Part shown: in pieces, positions 11,952 through 23,801 of the stretch
Position numbering within the stretch: position 1 is the stretch's first letter
Layout of the letters: each line of letters begins with the position of its first letter
Assembly: GCA_022036555.1 (NCBI GenBank)
Contig: CM039119.1
Location: 39,935,255 to 39,999,254 of the forward strand
Length of the DNA: 64,000 nt
Origin: Microstegium vimineum
Taxonomy: Eukaryota > Streptophyta > Magnoliopsida > Poales > Poaceae
Direction of reading: 5' to 3'
Program-made: the position numbers and the translations under genes
Notes under the pieces: model-generated
Database searches by the model: none
The model's input: only the letters and a program-made list of their open reading frames with translations
What the model was told of the DNA's origin: nothing

Positions 11952-13146
11952 TGTTGACGGTCCTTAAGTACCAATTTTAACCGTCAACTAAACAAGGAAA
12001 AGGACCTAAATGAAACCCATAGCTAGAATTAGGGTTTATACTAACAGAATTCCACGAGTTTTGGTGAATGTCTGTTTCTGCAGGGGGTTATCAGGAAATA
12101 CCAAGGAAAGGCTCACATGTCATGTTTACATAGAGATAATTATCAGCCGTACAATTTTCTATATTCAGGAAGGCTCTAGAAGCAGCTGGACCAAGCCAGA
12201 GGACGAGTGGGGCCAAGCCCAGGGCGCCCGCCCTACCCCCAGAGCCAATCAGGCTCAAGTTCGTGGATCGTGCTCCACCGCCTTTGAGGATGAATCTAAA
12301 CCCTTCATATAGGTCGGTTTGATCCAACGGCCCACGTTCATTTGAGGAGGCTATATAACGAAGGCCCCTGACCCCCCTGAGGATCATCTCATCTCATTAT
12401 TCTTCTCCAGAGCAAAAACTAGGGTTCCAATTATAGAGAAGGAGAGAGGTCCCTCTAGTTGTCTAGATCTAGTTCTTCTAGTTCTAGTTCATCTAGTTGT
12501 AATTAGAGGTGAGAGAGAGGAGGAGAGAGCTAGGAGGAGCCAGATCTGTCGGATCTTCCTCAACATTGTACTTTTGTAGCATCTGGTTCGGAGCAATCTC
12601 TAGGTTCTTCATTTATATTTCTAAGTATCTTATTTGAGTTCTTATTTTATTCTATTTACGGGATCTCCGCTCGTATTGAGTGCTCTAGTTTAAACGTTGA
12701 ATTAGAGTAGTAAGCGATAGTGTAGACGTGCTGTCTAGACTAGAGTTTACCTGAGTTTGCGCCCAATCCTATGGATAGTTGTGATAGCCCCAGGGGTGAC
12801 AGCTCTGTAAGGCCTTTGTAGTCCACCATGTTAGGGTTGGTGTTTTCGTAGAGCTTTTGGCAGCCTCCCCCCGACTACCTTTTTCCCAGTCTTTGTCGAG
12901 AGTCGGGAATGTACTGTTGCTCCGAAGTAAGTAGAATATCGTGGACCTTTGATTAGATATCCCCCTTAGAAAACTCTAAAATCTCTCTACCCATTTATCT
13001 TATCTATCCTTGGATGCTCTTAGTTCTTATCTAGTACACTTCACGTTCCCCGTTGAAATCGATACCCTTGGAATACTCACGGGTGAAAGCTACAGCGGTA
13101 TCCGTGCGCTTGCGGATTTATCTGTTTGCCTTAAGAAATACCAACA
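11952..13146 (+). repeat. 5' LTR of the Athila-like element
   Basis: It is 1195 bp, TG...CA, with a TATA box CTATATAA at 12351-12358. It pairs with 18908-20122. Confidence 0.9.
12351..12358 (+). promoter_or_regulatory. TATA box of the 5' LTR (Athila-like)
   Basis: CTATATAA is conserved in the 3' LTR at 19328-19335. Confidence 0.6.
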
Positions 13147-13153
13147 AGCTTTC

Positions 13154-13171
13154 TAGCGCTGTTGCCGGGGA
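13154..13171 (+). promoter_or_regulatory. Primer-binding site, tRNA-Asp type
   Basis: TAGCGCTGTTGCCGGGGA lies 7 bp after the LTR end. It matches the canonical TGGCGCCGTTGCCGGGGA (complement of the tRNA-Asp 3' end) with three differences. Confidence 0.8.
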
Positions 13172-13371
13172 ATGGTAGTTGTTCTAGTTTCGAACCGAGG
13201 TCATCCATTTACCTTTTTCCTTTTTTTCTTTTTACCATCTTTCTGACCTTACCATATTCATCTTACCAAAACTATAAATATTTTACTCCAAAGGGCGACT
13301 TGTTGGAGACTCCACCATCGTCACCCCTCATTCTTATAAATGGCTATGAGCTTCGCCCTGCATGTATAGTC

Positions 13372-13752
13372 ATGGTTTGGGAGCAATCTTTCTCTAAGCT
13401 TGGTTTAGTTTTAACTCCATTTGAAAATATGAATCATCCAAGTATGGAGGAGGAACCAAACAAGACCAATTTGAGAGTTGCCAATCCAAGTGGAATTTTG
13501 AGCTTACATGAAGAATCAACCATAGAGATTGGAGAGGAAGATAATATCAATGAGCAAGGAATCTATTCCATAACTATCTCTTTAAATCCATGCTCATATG
13601 AGACATATCCCGAACCTATTGGTCTCTCTATCATTACCACACATGACATCTTCAACACCCTCGCACTTTCTGTTTACAAATACTTGAAAAGGGTGGTTGT
13701 CGATGCATTTGTTCATCATAAATATTGCAGATCTTGTTGTGCTAAATATTAA
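13372..13752 (+). CDS. Short open frame of unknown function in the Athila-like element leader
   Basis: It encodes 126 residues from the first real ATG; the frame is open upstream to the PBS only through non-ATG codons. It has an acidic N-terminal half (SMEEEPNK, IEIGEEDN) and a C-terminus with RVVVDAFVHHKYC. I recall similar stretches in 5' regions of grass retroelements but cannot name a domain. It lies where gag would begin, yet no gag signature (capsid helices or zinc knuckle) is visible. It may be a gag-region remnant or an element-specific ORF. Confidence 0.4.
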   Translation: MVWEQSFSKLGLVLTPFENMNHPSMEEEPNKTNLRVANPSGILSLHEESTIEIGEEDNINEQGIYSITISLNPCSYETYPEPIGLSIITTHDIFNTLALSVYKYLKRVVVDAFVHHKYCRSCCAKY

Positions 13753-15152
13753 CATGTTTAGTCACCTTTTTGTTGCCTACCTTTGTGAAGCGAGCGTAGA
13801 AATATATGATTATATTCCTTCGGGTATTTTTGTCACTAACCTTCCCAGGTATAGAGCAGAAAGAATGAAGGAATGATAAGCATAAGGTATGTCCAACCAA
13901 TTATTATGCAACATTGAATTTCATTCATCCAATCTTGATTTTTGCAAAATTCAAGTTTGGGGGATAACCCATCGTAAAAACATCTTTTGCCATGTTGCTA
14001 CATCATCTTATTTGTACCTACCTTTAAGGCATGCTCAAACTACTAAATTGCTAATCATGCTCTTTCATCGTCACTTGAGTAAATCTCTATAATACTTTCG
14101 TGCTACCTTTGTTTGTCATAGTATATGTTTAGGTTTTGAAGTATTTTCATATACCTTTTAAATTATGCGTGGTGCTTAGTTTAAACCAAAGGTATTTTGA
14201 TGTTACTTCTAAAGGCTTTTAAATTAAGCGTGGTGCTTAGGTTAAAATGTCTTACTAAATTAATCTAGACTTGTCTAGGTTGATTTTTGAACCGATAGTA
14301 TACTAGAGTAGATATTGGATATTTTGTTGGACTAACCCCTATAGGAAAACTTTCAATACCAAATTGGGAAGTCCAGAGATGAACTCATACTAAGATGAAG
14401 AGAGACACATGAACTTCAACAACCTTCACTAGAGAGATGCAACTAATTCATCACGATGAATTCCATGGAGCAAGAAAAAGACATCTATAATCAAGGCACT
14501 CAATCCATAGAAGAGGGTGAACAAAACTTCAAGACAAGATCAACAAAAATTCCAAGATCGGAAGAACGACGATGAGAGAGGAGTGGAACAAGAAGACAAG
14601 TTGTTAATGCACAACCAGATGATCAAGAGAAGTTTCCATGAAGGTATGATGCCATCATTCTCCAATGACAAAGGTAAAGGTAAGTAACCATCACTCTAAG
14701 AACTTTTCTATGATTCCGGTATTCACATAAATAAAGATCTAAACATGTTTGAGCTGCAACTTTACTTGATCCAACCTGATTATCTCAACATGTTTCTTCT
14801 TTAAATTTTGATCCTAGTACCACTTCTTGATCTCATAGTATTAACCATATGGGATAAAATGTTGCGCATCCAACCTTGGGAAGATGATAATCTTAATTGA
14901 TACATATATAGACAATCCTTCCATATGTTGTACCAATCTGTTTAGCCATGTGTTATTGAAATACTACATTCATGCTCATCCTCTGATCTAATCACTCATG
15001 TCATGGCTAAATAAATTACAAATCAATCTTGCTCAAATATATTTAGATTAGAGATGAATGAATAAACAGTTGGCTCTATTGGTGTTTTTCCACCAGCAGA
15101 GCCCATGCACTTGATCTCTGCCTTGTTTCTATGAGCAGGACACTTCTTCACC

Positions 15153-16195
15153 ATGCCATCAAGATCATGGGTGGATGACATCCTACCAATGAAGAAAGGA
15201 GATCCAGGGAGACCTGTCATTCCAATCTCCATTGGAGCTTACAATTTTGAAGAAGTTGTTTGTAACCTAGGAGCAAGTGTCAACATCAAGCGAAGCTTGC
15301 AGATCAGACACTATGATATCCCAAGGAATTTCTTAATATGTCAACATACGAGTTGGACACTTGTTCGTACGGGTAAAATCTTGTGATTGAAGAAACAAGC
15401 GGAGATGCTAAAGCACTCATTATCTTGGGACGCTCATTCGTAAGAACATATGATGCCATCGTCTACATGAATAACATCAAGATCTGTTTCACTATCAAGG
15501 ATGAGGAGAGATTCACTTCCATGAAGCATACACTCAAGGCTCTTACTCATCCTAAGAGGCCATACATCTAGGAGGATACAACTCTTGCTACAAGAAAGAA
15601 GAACATCAATAATAGAAGGACAAAGAGTAAAGCTCAACAACCAAGAGAAGACCCAGATAATTAGCACTATTGATTCAGGGTATGATCAACTCCTTTTATC
15701 ACAATACCTCGCTAAGCTAGGAGATCCAGGAGTACCTACCATTGATTGCAAGATCAAGGGAAGTACATTCTACAAGATATTCTGCAATGTTGGATCAAGC
15801 AGTGACACAGTGTCTCAGGTGGCCTACCAACATTTATATAATAGTAGACCACTAAACTAGACATATGTGTAGCTACAGCTAGCAGACCAATCATTCTGAT
15901 TTCTAGAGGGAATAACAAAAGACACTATGATCAGAGATCACTATGTTCCCACCAACTTCATGGTTCAAGATATGGGAGATAAAGATGAAGTCCACCTCAT
16001 TCGAGGAAGATCTTTCCTCAACACCACTAGTGCAATCATCTCCATGAAATCATGAGAGATCCATTTCCAATTTCCTAAAGAAGCAGAACCTCGGACTAAG
16101 AAAGTGTGGAAGAGGAAAGAGACTTCATCGGAAACACCAACACAAGAAGAGCAAATATCCAAGAATTCATCAGGAATAGACCATGCTCCTTAAGA
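15153..16195 (+). pseudogene. Two tandem retroviral-type aspartic protease domains, both catalytically altered
   Basis: First domain (about 15180-15570): DPGRPVIPISIGAYNF, then CNLGASVNI, then LIILGRSFVRTYDAIVYM. Second domain (about 15715-16195): GDPGVPTIDCKI, then FCNVGSSSD, then RGRSFLNTTSAIISM and EIHFQFP. The intact homologue in the minus-strand element (26375-27070) has CDLGSGVNI and IILGRPFLNTTNAVIYV. The catalytic Asp of D-L-G is therefore Asn in both copies. Both domains also contain stops and shifts (15386-15388, 15571, 15858). This looks like a duplication of the protease region inside a decaying non-autonomous element. Confidence 0.7.
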
Positions 16196-16763
16196 CATTT
16201 GAACCAGAAGAGAGGTCCGGATTGACGGACCTAAATCTCCAAACCTTAGCCGGAAGGTAAACTCAGTAAGTTATCTGCATATTTATTTCTCTGCATTTGC
16301 ATTAGTTGCACTCTAGCATATTTACTTTCCATAAGTATTTATGGCGCTATTCATATATCATTCTTAGTCTAATCTAGTGCATAATCATCTTAATCATAGC
16401 ATATCTATATTATTGCATTACATTATAAGAAGAAAAACCTTTAAGCCCCATGTGAATAAGTCTTTCAATTATTTACTGTGGAGGCATAAAAAATAGTGCA
16501 TTAGTCATTTGCATATAAAATTGAAAATCTAAAAAAAAATATATGAATATTTGAATTCTGTAAGGCTCTAGGCAATCAAGGCATAAATGGTTTACAGCTA
16601 ACGCTTAATCTGTTCCACGAGCTATGTTGTCTATTTGAGTTTAGCAGGATTTGGAAAGACTAGACAGGATTAGATAACTTCATCTACTTTGAGAAGTACA
16701 GCTACATCAAATACCATCTTTGAAGTCTCAGAGAAGTGAAGTAAGTCTACAATATCTAAACAA

Positions 16764-17280
16764 ATGACTATGTCAACATCCAGCTTGGGGGAGAGCACCC
16801 CCATGCACCTAGAAGAGGTCCACGAGATCAAGGACGTGGGCAAGGAGGCGTTGCAGGTTCTAGCAGGAGAGCACATGAGGAACCACGGTTTTCTCATTTT
16901 GAGCAAGGTGGTCATTCCCGAGGAGTTGCTGGTGGGGAGGAAGACGACGCAACTTCCGATTCCATGGACACTTCCAATGGCATGCCTTCTCGACCACCAG
17001 GTCCTCAAAGACCACGAGCATCCTTCTCGTCCCCACGAGATAGGGAGCATCGTGAGAGGAGTCAACAAATGGACAATCTCACCAATGTCATAGGAGAGCT
17101 TCACGTTGAGCATGCTGTGACAGTAGGTATAGTCCAGCAAAAACACCGAACAACTCCAAGCACTTCAAGAAGAAGAAATCCAGTGATGGAGGATGTGGTG
17201 GCAACAACATCCATATCAGCCACTACACTATTGAGCAAAGGACAAGCTTGGGGGAGGTTCCCTCCCCCACTAAGGTAAGT
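16764..17280 (+). pseudogene. C-terminal remnant of an ATHILA-type ORF
   Basis: The stretches GMPSRPPGPQRPRASF and SPRDREHRERSQQMDNL match the tail of the ATHILA-type ORF in the minus-strand element (around 24018 and below). The purine-rich sequence after it (GCTTGGGGGAGG, 17248-17259) is also shared, in inverted orientation, at 23780-23791. The N-terminal bulk of the ORF is absent, and the frame is broken upstream. Confidence 0.6.
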
Positions 17281-18895
17281 GTTTAATTCCAGCATTTACA
17301 TTCATGCATCGTGCTTATCTTTGCTTGCAAAAAAAATCTCTAAATATGATAAAAAGAACAATAAGACTTCTCTCTACTCACATATGTTCCATGAATGTTT
17401 ATCTCTCTATGGAAATGATGAATAGTTGCTCTGCCGTAATTCCTTTCAAGTACCTAGTTTTCAACCTTGAATTCTCCCGAGTTTTAGACAAAACTGTTTT
17501 GACATGAAGATTTGCTCTGAACCTAAAACTTGTGGGTTGTGAATGCTTGAGCTAAGTCTAGGTAGTTCATAGGTATGATATAAGAAAGTTGAGCTACTAT
17601 TTATCTTGTTCCTAGCAATACTAGAGTTCTGGAGAATTTATCTTTTGAAAATTAAAAATATTACATGATGAGTCTCTGTATGACGAGACCTTGAATTCCT
17701 ACCACAGCCATATATACATGCCTGGTATATTAGGAAAACATTCACTATCATATTTACTGCTTGTATTTGCATTGAGTTTTGTCAAGCTTTGTTGACCCTT
17801 AGAGACTTGTCATGCTTTTAAAATCAAGATCACGTACACTCCAGTCATATATGCTACTTCTACCCCAGAGGTACGCATCCACATATATGCCATTCAGATC
17901 CACCAGAAAAAAAATGCTCTACTCCTACCTTGGGAGTATGCAACCAAAAATATCCCAGTTCTCCACCTATCCATATATTCCATTACCCCAGTTATAACTG
18001 CTCCAAAGATTTCCTTGTTATCTTCTCTCAAAAGTGTTATTATAGAAAGAGACTTGGGGTTGTCAAAAATATATATATATAAAAAATATATAAAGAGAGT
18101 AAAACATGGACAAGTGTCCTATCAAAACAATGGGTACTTAGATGCCCGCCTCTCTAAAAAAATTAAATAAAGAGCAAGCCCAAGTTCTCTCAAAAGTTCC
18201 AAGTTCCAAAAGAGATATGTATGTATATTTATATTCAAGGAGCAGAGTAGAATTAGGTTTCCACCATACACCCTCATATATCCACCACACATACATATTC
18301 ATCCTCATACATCCACCATATATCTCATACACATGCACATCTTGATTTGATTGTATGACCTGTTTCTCTAGATCCATTGTTTGACTTTACAATATATGCT
18401 TTGCAAGTATGTATGCATTGTTTCTCCCCACCTATGAACTCCATATTTTGCCTATTAGTTATAGGGTGAGAGAGAGAAGGCACATTGTTACTTTGCCTAT
18501 TCCAAATAATATTATGAGAGAAGGCATAACACCATTGTTGCCTTGGTGAGGATCCACAAATACCACATATTGAGAGACTTGAGAGGGTCATACAAAAGAG
18601 ACTTTGAGTTTTATTTTGAAAACTTTGCAAAACTCCAGGATGAAGGTAAAGTGAAGAGCTTGAGACATAGTACTTAGCTTGATCATTCTACTTTTCAATT
18701 ACTCAAGACCCAAGTGATGGCTATAAGCCCCATGGTTGAAGGTAATATGGGTAAGTTTGAAAGTCAGAATAGTTTACTCTAATCCAGAGGAGAATTCTTG
18801 TTTGAACGCATGTGTACCTTTAAGGCGTGAAAGCATTGTAGCAACTCCTAATCCATCATCGAGTTCATCTTTTCTTAGGGACTAGCAAAAGGTAA
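17281..18895 (+). other. Non-coding 3' internal region of the Athila-like element
   Basis: AT-rich and without a credible gene. It contains a TA microsatellite near 18069-18095 and ATATCCACCATATA-type repeats near 18275-18335. Parts (17281-17420, 18530-18740) align inverted with 23780-22574 in the minus-strand element, so the two families share this region. Confidence 0.6.
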
Positions 18896-18907
18896 GCTTG
18901 GGGGAGT
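18896..18907 (+). promoter_or_regulatory. Polypurine tract of the Athila-like element
   Basis: GCTTGGGGGAGT abuts the 3' LTR start at 18908. Confidence 0.8.
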
Positions 18908-20122
18908 TGTTGACGGTCCTTAAGTACCAATTTTAACCGTCAACTAAATAAGGAAAAGGACCTAAATGAAACCCATAGCTAGAATTAGGGTTTATACTGA
19001 CAGAATTCCACGAGTTTTGGTGAATGTCTATTTCTATAGGGGGTTATCAGGAAATACCAAGGAAAGGCCCACGTGTCATGTTTACATAGAGATAATTATC
19101 AATCGTACAATTTTCTATATTCAGGAAGGCTCTAGAAGCAACTAGACTAAGCCAGAGGACGAGTGGGGCCAGGCCTAGGGCACCCGCCCTAGGGTCTAGG
19201 GCGCTCGCCCAACCCTTAGAGCCAATCAGGCTCAAGTTCGTGGATCGTGTTCCACCGCCTTTGAGGATGAATCTAAACCCTTCATATAGGTCGGTTTGAT
19301 CCAACGGCCCACGTTCATTTGAGGAGGCTATATAAGGAAGGCCCCTGACCCCCCTGAGGATCATCTCATCTCATTATTCTTCTCCAGAGCAAAAACTAGG
19401 GTTTTAATTATAGAGAAGGAGATAGGTCCCTCTAGTTGTCTAGATCTAGTTCTTCTAATTCTAGTTCATCTAGTTGTAATTAGAGGTGAGAGAGAGGAGG
19501 AGAGAGCTAGGAGGAGCCGGATCTGTCGGATCTTCCTCAACATTGTACTTTTGCAGCATCTGGTTCGGAGCAATCTCCAGGTTCTTCATTTATATTTCTA
19601 TGTATCTTATTTGAGTTCTTACTTTATTCTATTTACAGGATCTCCGCTCGTATTGAGTGCTCTAGTTTAAACATTGAATTAGAGTAGTAAGCGATAGTGT
19701 AGACGTGCTGTCTAGACTAGAGTTTACCTAAGTTTGCGCCCAATCCTACGGATAGTTGTGGTAGCCCCAGGGGTGACAGCTCTGTAAGGCCTTTGTAGTC
19801 CACCACGTTCGGGTTGGTGTTTTCGTAGAGCTTTTGGCAGCTCCCCCCGACTACCTTTTTCCCAGTCTTTGTCGAGAGTCGGGAAGGTACTGTTGCTCCG
19901 AAGTAAGTAGAATATCGTGGACCTTTGATTAGATATCCCCCTTAAAGAAACTCTAAAATCTCTCTACCCATTTATCTTATCTATCCTTGGTGCTCTTAGT
20001 TCTTATCTAGTACACTTCACGTTCCCCGTGGAAATCGATACCCTTGGAATACTCACGGGTGAAAGCTACAGCGGTATCCGTGCGCTTGTGGATTTATCTG
20101 TTTGCGTTAAGAAATACCAACA
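18908..20122 (+). repeat. 3' LTR of the Athila-like element
   Basis: It is 1215 bp and pairs with 11952-13146. It differs by scattered substitutions and a short insertion of GGGTCTAGGGCGCTCGCC-like sequence near 19192-19210. Confidence 0.9.
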
Positions 20123-21045
20123 AGCACTTCACCTAGAAGTATTCCAAGGTATCGTAATTTATATTTTCCCAAGGGAAAGCTGGGCTAGAAATGATAATTA
20201 GATAGAGATCCTAGAGAGCACCTCAACTTAGTACCAACTAGTATAGGGGGGTAAACAATATATATGATAGGAAGGGTTTATGAATGAATAAGCCAAGGTA
20301 AATGATACTTAGAACGGACTAGATAGAATAGCTAGGTGGGAGGACAACGAGAGAGTACAAGAGACTCCTATGCAATTCACTCTACTTCAATATACTTAGC
20401 TAATTAACTAGTCTAAACACTATAGTTTGCCTCCTCAATACAATTATGCTAGGCGAGGGGATAGATCAGTAGGAGGACAAAACTCCTACCGGACCGTGCC
20501 CTCTTCTTACGGGGGCCTTACCTTTTAAGAACTTGCCTAACAACACGTTGTGGAATACAAAGACTAGACAAGGCTGTCACTCTCTTGCTAGCTACCACAA
20601 ACAATCCGTGCAACAACCGGTAACCAAGGATAAGGTGATGTATAAGCACCACGCTTACACACAACTTATTACTTTGGCTATGATCTATAATCAAAGAACC
20701 CTATGACAGGCAATGATCGCATACGGGAAAGGCCACAAGGATCACAGACTATGAATGTAAAGGCTATTAAAGAGCAAAAGCATATAACAATACTATATCT
20801 AGTATAGTAATGTTCAAAGTAAATACTAAGTAAAGTAGAGAGAAAAGATAATATATTGAATAAGATAAAGTCTTACAAAGAAGGAAAGATAAGAGCTATG
20901 CTAGACTTTCTAGAAGACAACCCCGGAAATCCCGAGCGCAGCTCGACTCAACTCTAACTCCCACTCTAGACTAAACTACTAGAACAATCTAAGGAATAGA
21001 GCTTGTAGGCTTCTTCACCATGTGTAGAGAGGGGGGTATGAGCCT

Positions 21046-21055
21046 CTATTTATAG
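21046..21055 (-). promoter_or_regulatory. TATA box of the solo LTR
   Basis: On the minus strand it reads CTATAAATAG. It is conserved at 29588-29597 in the other LTR of the family, downstream of the palindromes in the direction of transcription. Confidence 0.65.
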
Positions 21056-21780
21056 TGGGAGGTGTAGTAGGGGCTACTCCAGCGCCACGTCAGCGATCCA
21101 GGGGCTTCAATTCTCCACCCTTGGATCCAACCGCCTTAGAACCGACTTTGGATGGATGGATGTGATCTTCAACATGTGACAATTGGTATGGCGGTTGGCA
21201 GATCCCAAACCGACCAAGGGGGTGGTCGGCCGACCACCCCTATGGCAGGTGGGCCCTCCTTTGGCCTTCCAGAGGTAGCCCCACTGGTCAGGGACCAAGT
21301 GGGGGCCTTGTGGGCCCAAGTCATGGTCGGCCGACCCCCCCCCCTTAGGGGGTTCTGACCCACCTCAGTCATCCTGGTGCTGGTCCCACTTGTCATTGAT
21401 GTTGATTGTTGGTTCTGAGGTGACTATCATGTTTATCTCCTTGGTGTGGGCCCATGGATCTATGTGCTACTCTTGTGAGCCGTTGAGAGAAAGCACAGAG
21501 TGATCCAATGGTTAGAATTCACTCTAATGTGCTCCTCTTGGATCATGGACGAGAGGGGAGAGCTGGTGGGCCCACAGGGTGGTCGGCCGACCCCCTATGT
21601 GGTTCCCACTGGCTCTTCTTTGCCCCATTTCTTCATTCCTGCATTCAAACACTCCATGGACATGTGGAACTAGTTATTTGATAAATTATGCTCATGATGT
21701 GTTTGTTTTTCCTTGATCCTGAGGTTGGTGGCATTATTTTGGTTATGTAAAAGTGCATCATATTTGGTGCCAACAGTGAG

Positions 21781-22290
21781 CAATGCCAATGCGAGTAAAG
21801 AAGGAATTAAGAGTTTGATATTCACACACCCCCCCAATCTGTTTGAACAACAAGACTTTTATGATCAAATTGGCGTTCCACAAGTCTTTGAAAGTTATGA
21901 AAGCACTGGAAAACTTCCGACTTATGATGAATCAAATAAAGCCAAGTGAACTTGTTATAATCATCGATAAAAGAAACATAATAGGCAAAGCATCCAGCAG
22001 ATGTGGGGGCAGGACCCCAAGCATCAGATAAAATGAGGTCCATGGGACCTTTTGACACACTAATAGACTTTGGGTAAGGCAATTGATGACTTTTGCCTTG
22101 TTGACATGCATCACAGAGTCTATCTTTATTGGACTAGGGAGAAAAAGGAAGCTTATGACGATCTAGAACTAGCTTTACTCTAGAAGAAGCATGTCCTAGC
22201 CGGTGGTGCCATACGGAGATAGATGGCTTGACGACACTGAAGGCTTGTTTATTTGGAGATGAACACGGAGTGGATGATGCATGCAACGGG
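21781..22290 (-). pseudogene. Ty1/copia relic: GAG-pre-integrase and integrase core N-terminal part
   Basis: On the minus strand: WHHRLGHAS and CDACQQGKSHQL give the HHCC zinc finger, then DLILSDAWGPAP (first catalytic Asp), FIDDYNKFTWLY, and QTDWGG (second catalytic Asp region). A run of seven C at 21829-21835 shifts the frame after WGG. The sequence resumes at 11816 on the far side of the solo LTR. Upstream protease and gag are not found; beyond about 22290 the similarity ends. Confidence 0.85.
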
Positions 22291-22573
22291 TAGAGCCCTT
22301 TTTCACATCTGCCTTTCTGGAGGGTTCTCCTCGTCAGTTGTTCCTTGATCAGAAAGTTGATGACTTCTATTTGTATTGATTTTGTGCATCACTTGCATCC
22401 AGCAACAAAGCTTACAAGACTGCATGGAAGAACTCTCGGGAAATTTAACTTTGGGATGACATAATGTGTTGTAGGATTGAATTTATTATATCACAATTTG
22501 ACCAGGGAAAATCCTATCAAAACTAGATCTTTCAAAGTTACATGTATTGCGAAGTATAGCTTTGTCCTCCATG
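22291..22573. other. Unassigned junction between copia relic and Athila-like element
   Basis: About 280 bp without recognisable coding sequence. GCTTTGTCCTCCATGG-type sequence at its right end marks where similarity to the Athila-like 3' internal region starts. Confidence 0.4.
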
Positions 22574-23776
22574 GGGCGTATAGCTTTGTCCTTTGTCTTG
22601 GGAAGTTGAGAGATAGAACAACTTGACTTGAGCACTAGTTTTCTCATTCTTTCACAAGTTTCATATCGGAGGTTTTGTAAGATTTTGCAAAAGAAAACTT
22701 AGTGTTCCTCAAATGGTACTCTCGAGTCGCTCATAAGGTGTATGATTCCTCACCAAGGCACATATCAAAGTTTGCCTTCTTTTTCATCCTATCTCTAAAT
22801 CTTATGTGGAGCTATAGGTAGGGATCAAAAGATGTAGCAAACTTACCTTGCATATATTGTAAAGTCAAATTCCGGATCCAAGGAGCGAAATGTCATACTC
22901 TTAGATCAAGATGTGCAAGTGTGTGGAAACATGGCAAATGATCAAAACTCCTATAAATGATATGATCTCTCTTTCTAACTTATGAACTTGAGACATAGCT
23001 ATCTTTCTTTTTTTCATGGGCTTTGAAATGCTCATAAATTTTGGGACTTTAGAATGCCCCTGAATTTTTCATAATTTTGCATAGTCTATGTCTCATTTAC
23101 TAGCAACATACTAGAGAGAGATTTTTCTACTAGAGCATGGAGTATGAACTATGAGGAAAATGTAAGGCATGTTTCTGTGTACTTCCAGTGTAGAAGCAGC
23201 ATGTATATGTGGCGTGTACGTGATCTTGATCTTGGGAGCATGATAAATCTCTCAACAAGGGTCACAAAACTTGACCAAACTCAACACAAAGCAAATAGCT
23301 TATGTAGAAAGCTTATATCATGAAAGAGCATATATGACTTTGATAGGAATTTTCACCATTGAGGAACAAAAAGTGTTTTATCATTTTAATAAATAAAACT
23401 CCGATAGTCATTCTTGCTTAGAACAATATTATAGCAGCTCTTGTCTTGTCATATCATATCTCACAACAACTTAAACTTAGTTACAGCATTTGCAACCCAC
23501 AAAAGTTTCAGGTTCATGATGGTTTCATTTAAGCCAAATAATCCATACTTAGAGAAATATCAAGTTGTAAAGTAAGTACTAGAGAAACATTTAGCAGAGC
23601 AACTATTCATCATTTCCATAGGAGATATTAATTTTCAAGGAACATGTGAGAGTAGAGAGAAAAGTCTTTTTATTCTTTTTACCATATGCAGATTTTTTTT
23701 AGATGCAAACAAAGATAAGCAGGTAAATGCACAAAGATAAATGCTGAAATTAAAAACTTACCTTAGTGGGGGAGGG

Positions 23777-23791
23777 AACCTCCCCCAAGCT
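23777..23791 (-). promoter_or_regulatory. Purine tract after the ATHILA ORF
   Basis: The minus strand reads AAGCTTGGGGGAGGT. The same block is at 17245-17259 in the plus-strand element. It resembles an internal polypurine tract, but no LTR follows directly. Confidence 0.45.
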
Positions 23792-23801
23792 TATCCTTCG
23801 C

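Larger units (their letters stand above)
11952..20122 (+). mobile_element. Athila-like LTR retrotransposon, non-autonomous, with both LTRs
   Basis: LTRs at 11952-13146 and 18908-20122 both start TGTTGACGGTCC and end ATACCAACA. They are nearly identical apart from scattered substitutions and a small indel near 19195. The PBS at 13154-13171 is complementary to tRNA-Asp, and the polypurine tract is at 18896-18907. The flanking 5-mers are aacac and agcac; the uninterrupted copy at 28661-28675 reads tagcac, supporting this as the target site. The 5.8-kb internal region has two protease-like domains and the tail of an ATHILA-type ORF but no RT, RNase H or integrase. Confidence 0.88.
11817..21775 (-). 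repeat. Solo LTR of an Athila-like family, split by a younger nested element
   Basis: The edges are TGTTGACATT (11817) and TGCCAACA (21775), flanked by a perfect 5-bp duplication gtgag at 11812-11816 and 21776-21780. The LTR proper is 11817-11951 plus 20128-21775, about 1.8 kb; the rest is the nested element 11952-20122. A matching but truncated LTR lies at 28537-29953. Orientation is minus: the TATA box at 21046-21055 and U3 palindromes at 21224-21592 both read that way. It interrupts a copia integrase whose reading continues on both sides, so it is a true solo LTR insertion. Its last 72 bases contain an internal PBS-like sequence. Confidence 0.9.

Noticed and set aside
13162..13371. N-terminal extension of the leader ORF in the Athila-like element
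   Set aside because: It begins with a TTG inside the PBS; the first ATG in frame is at 13372.
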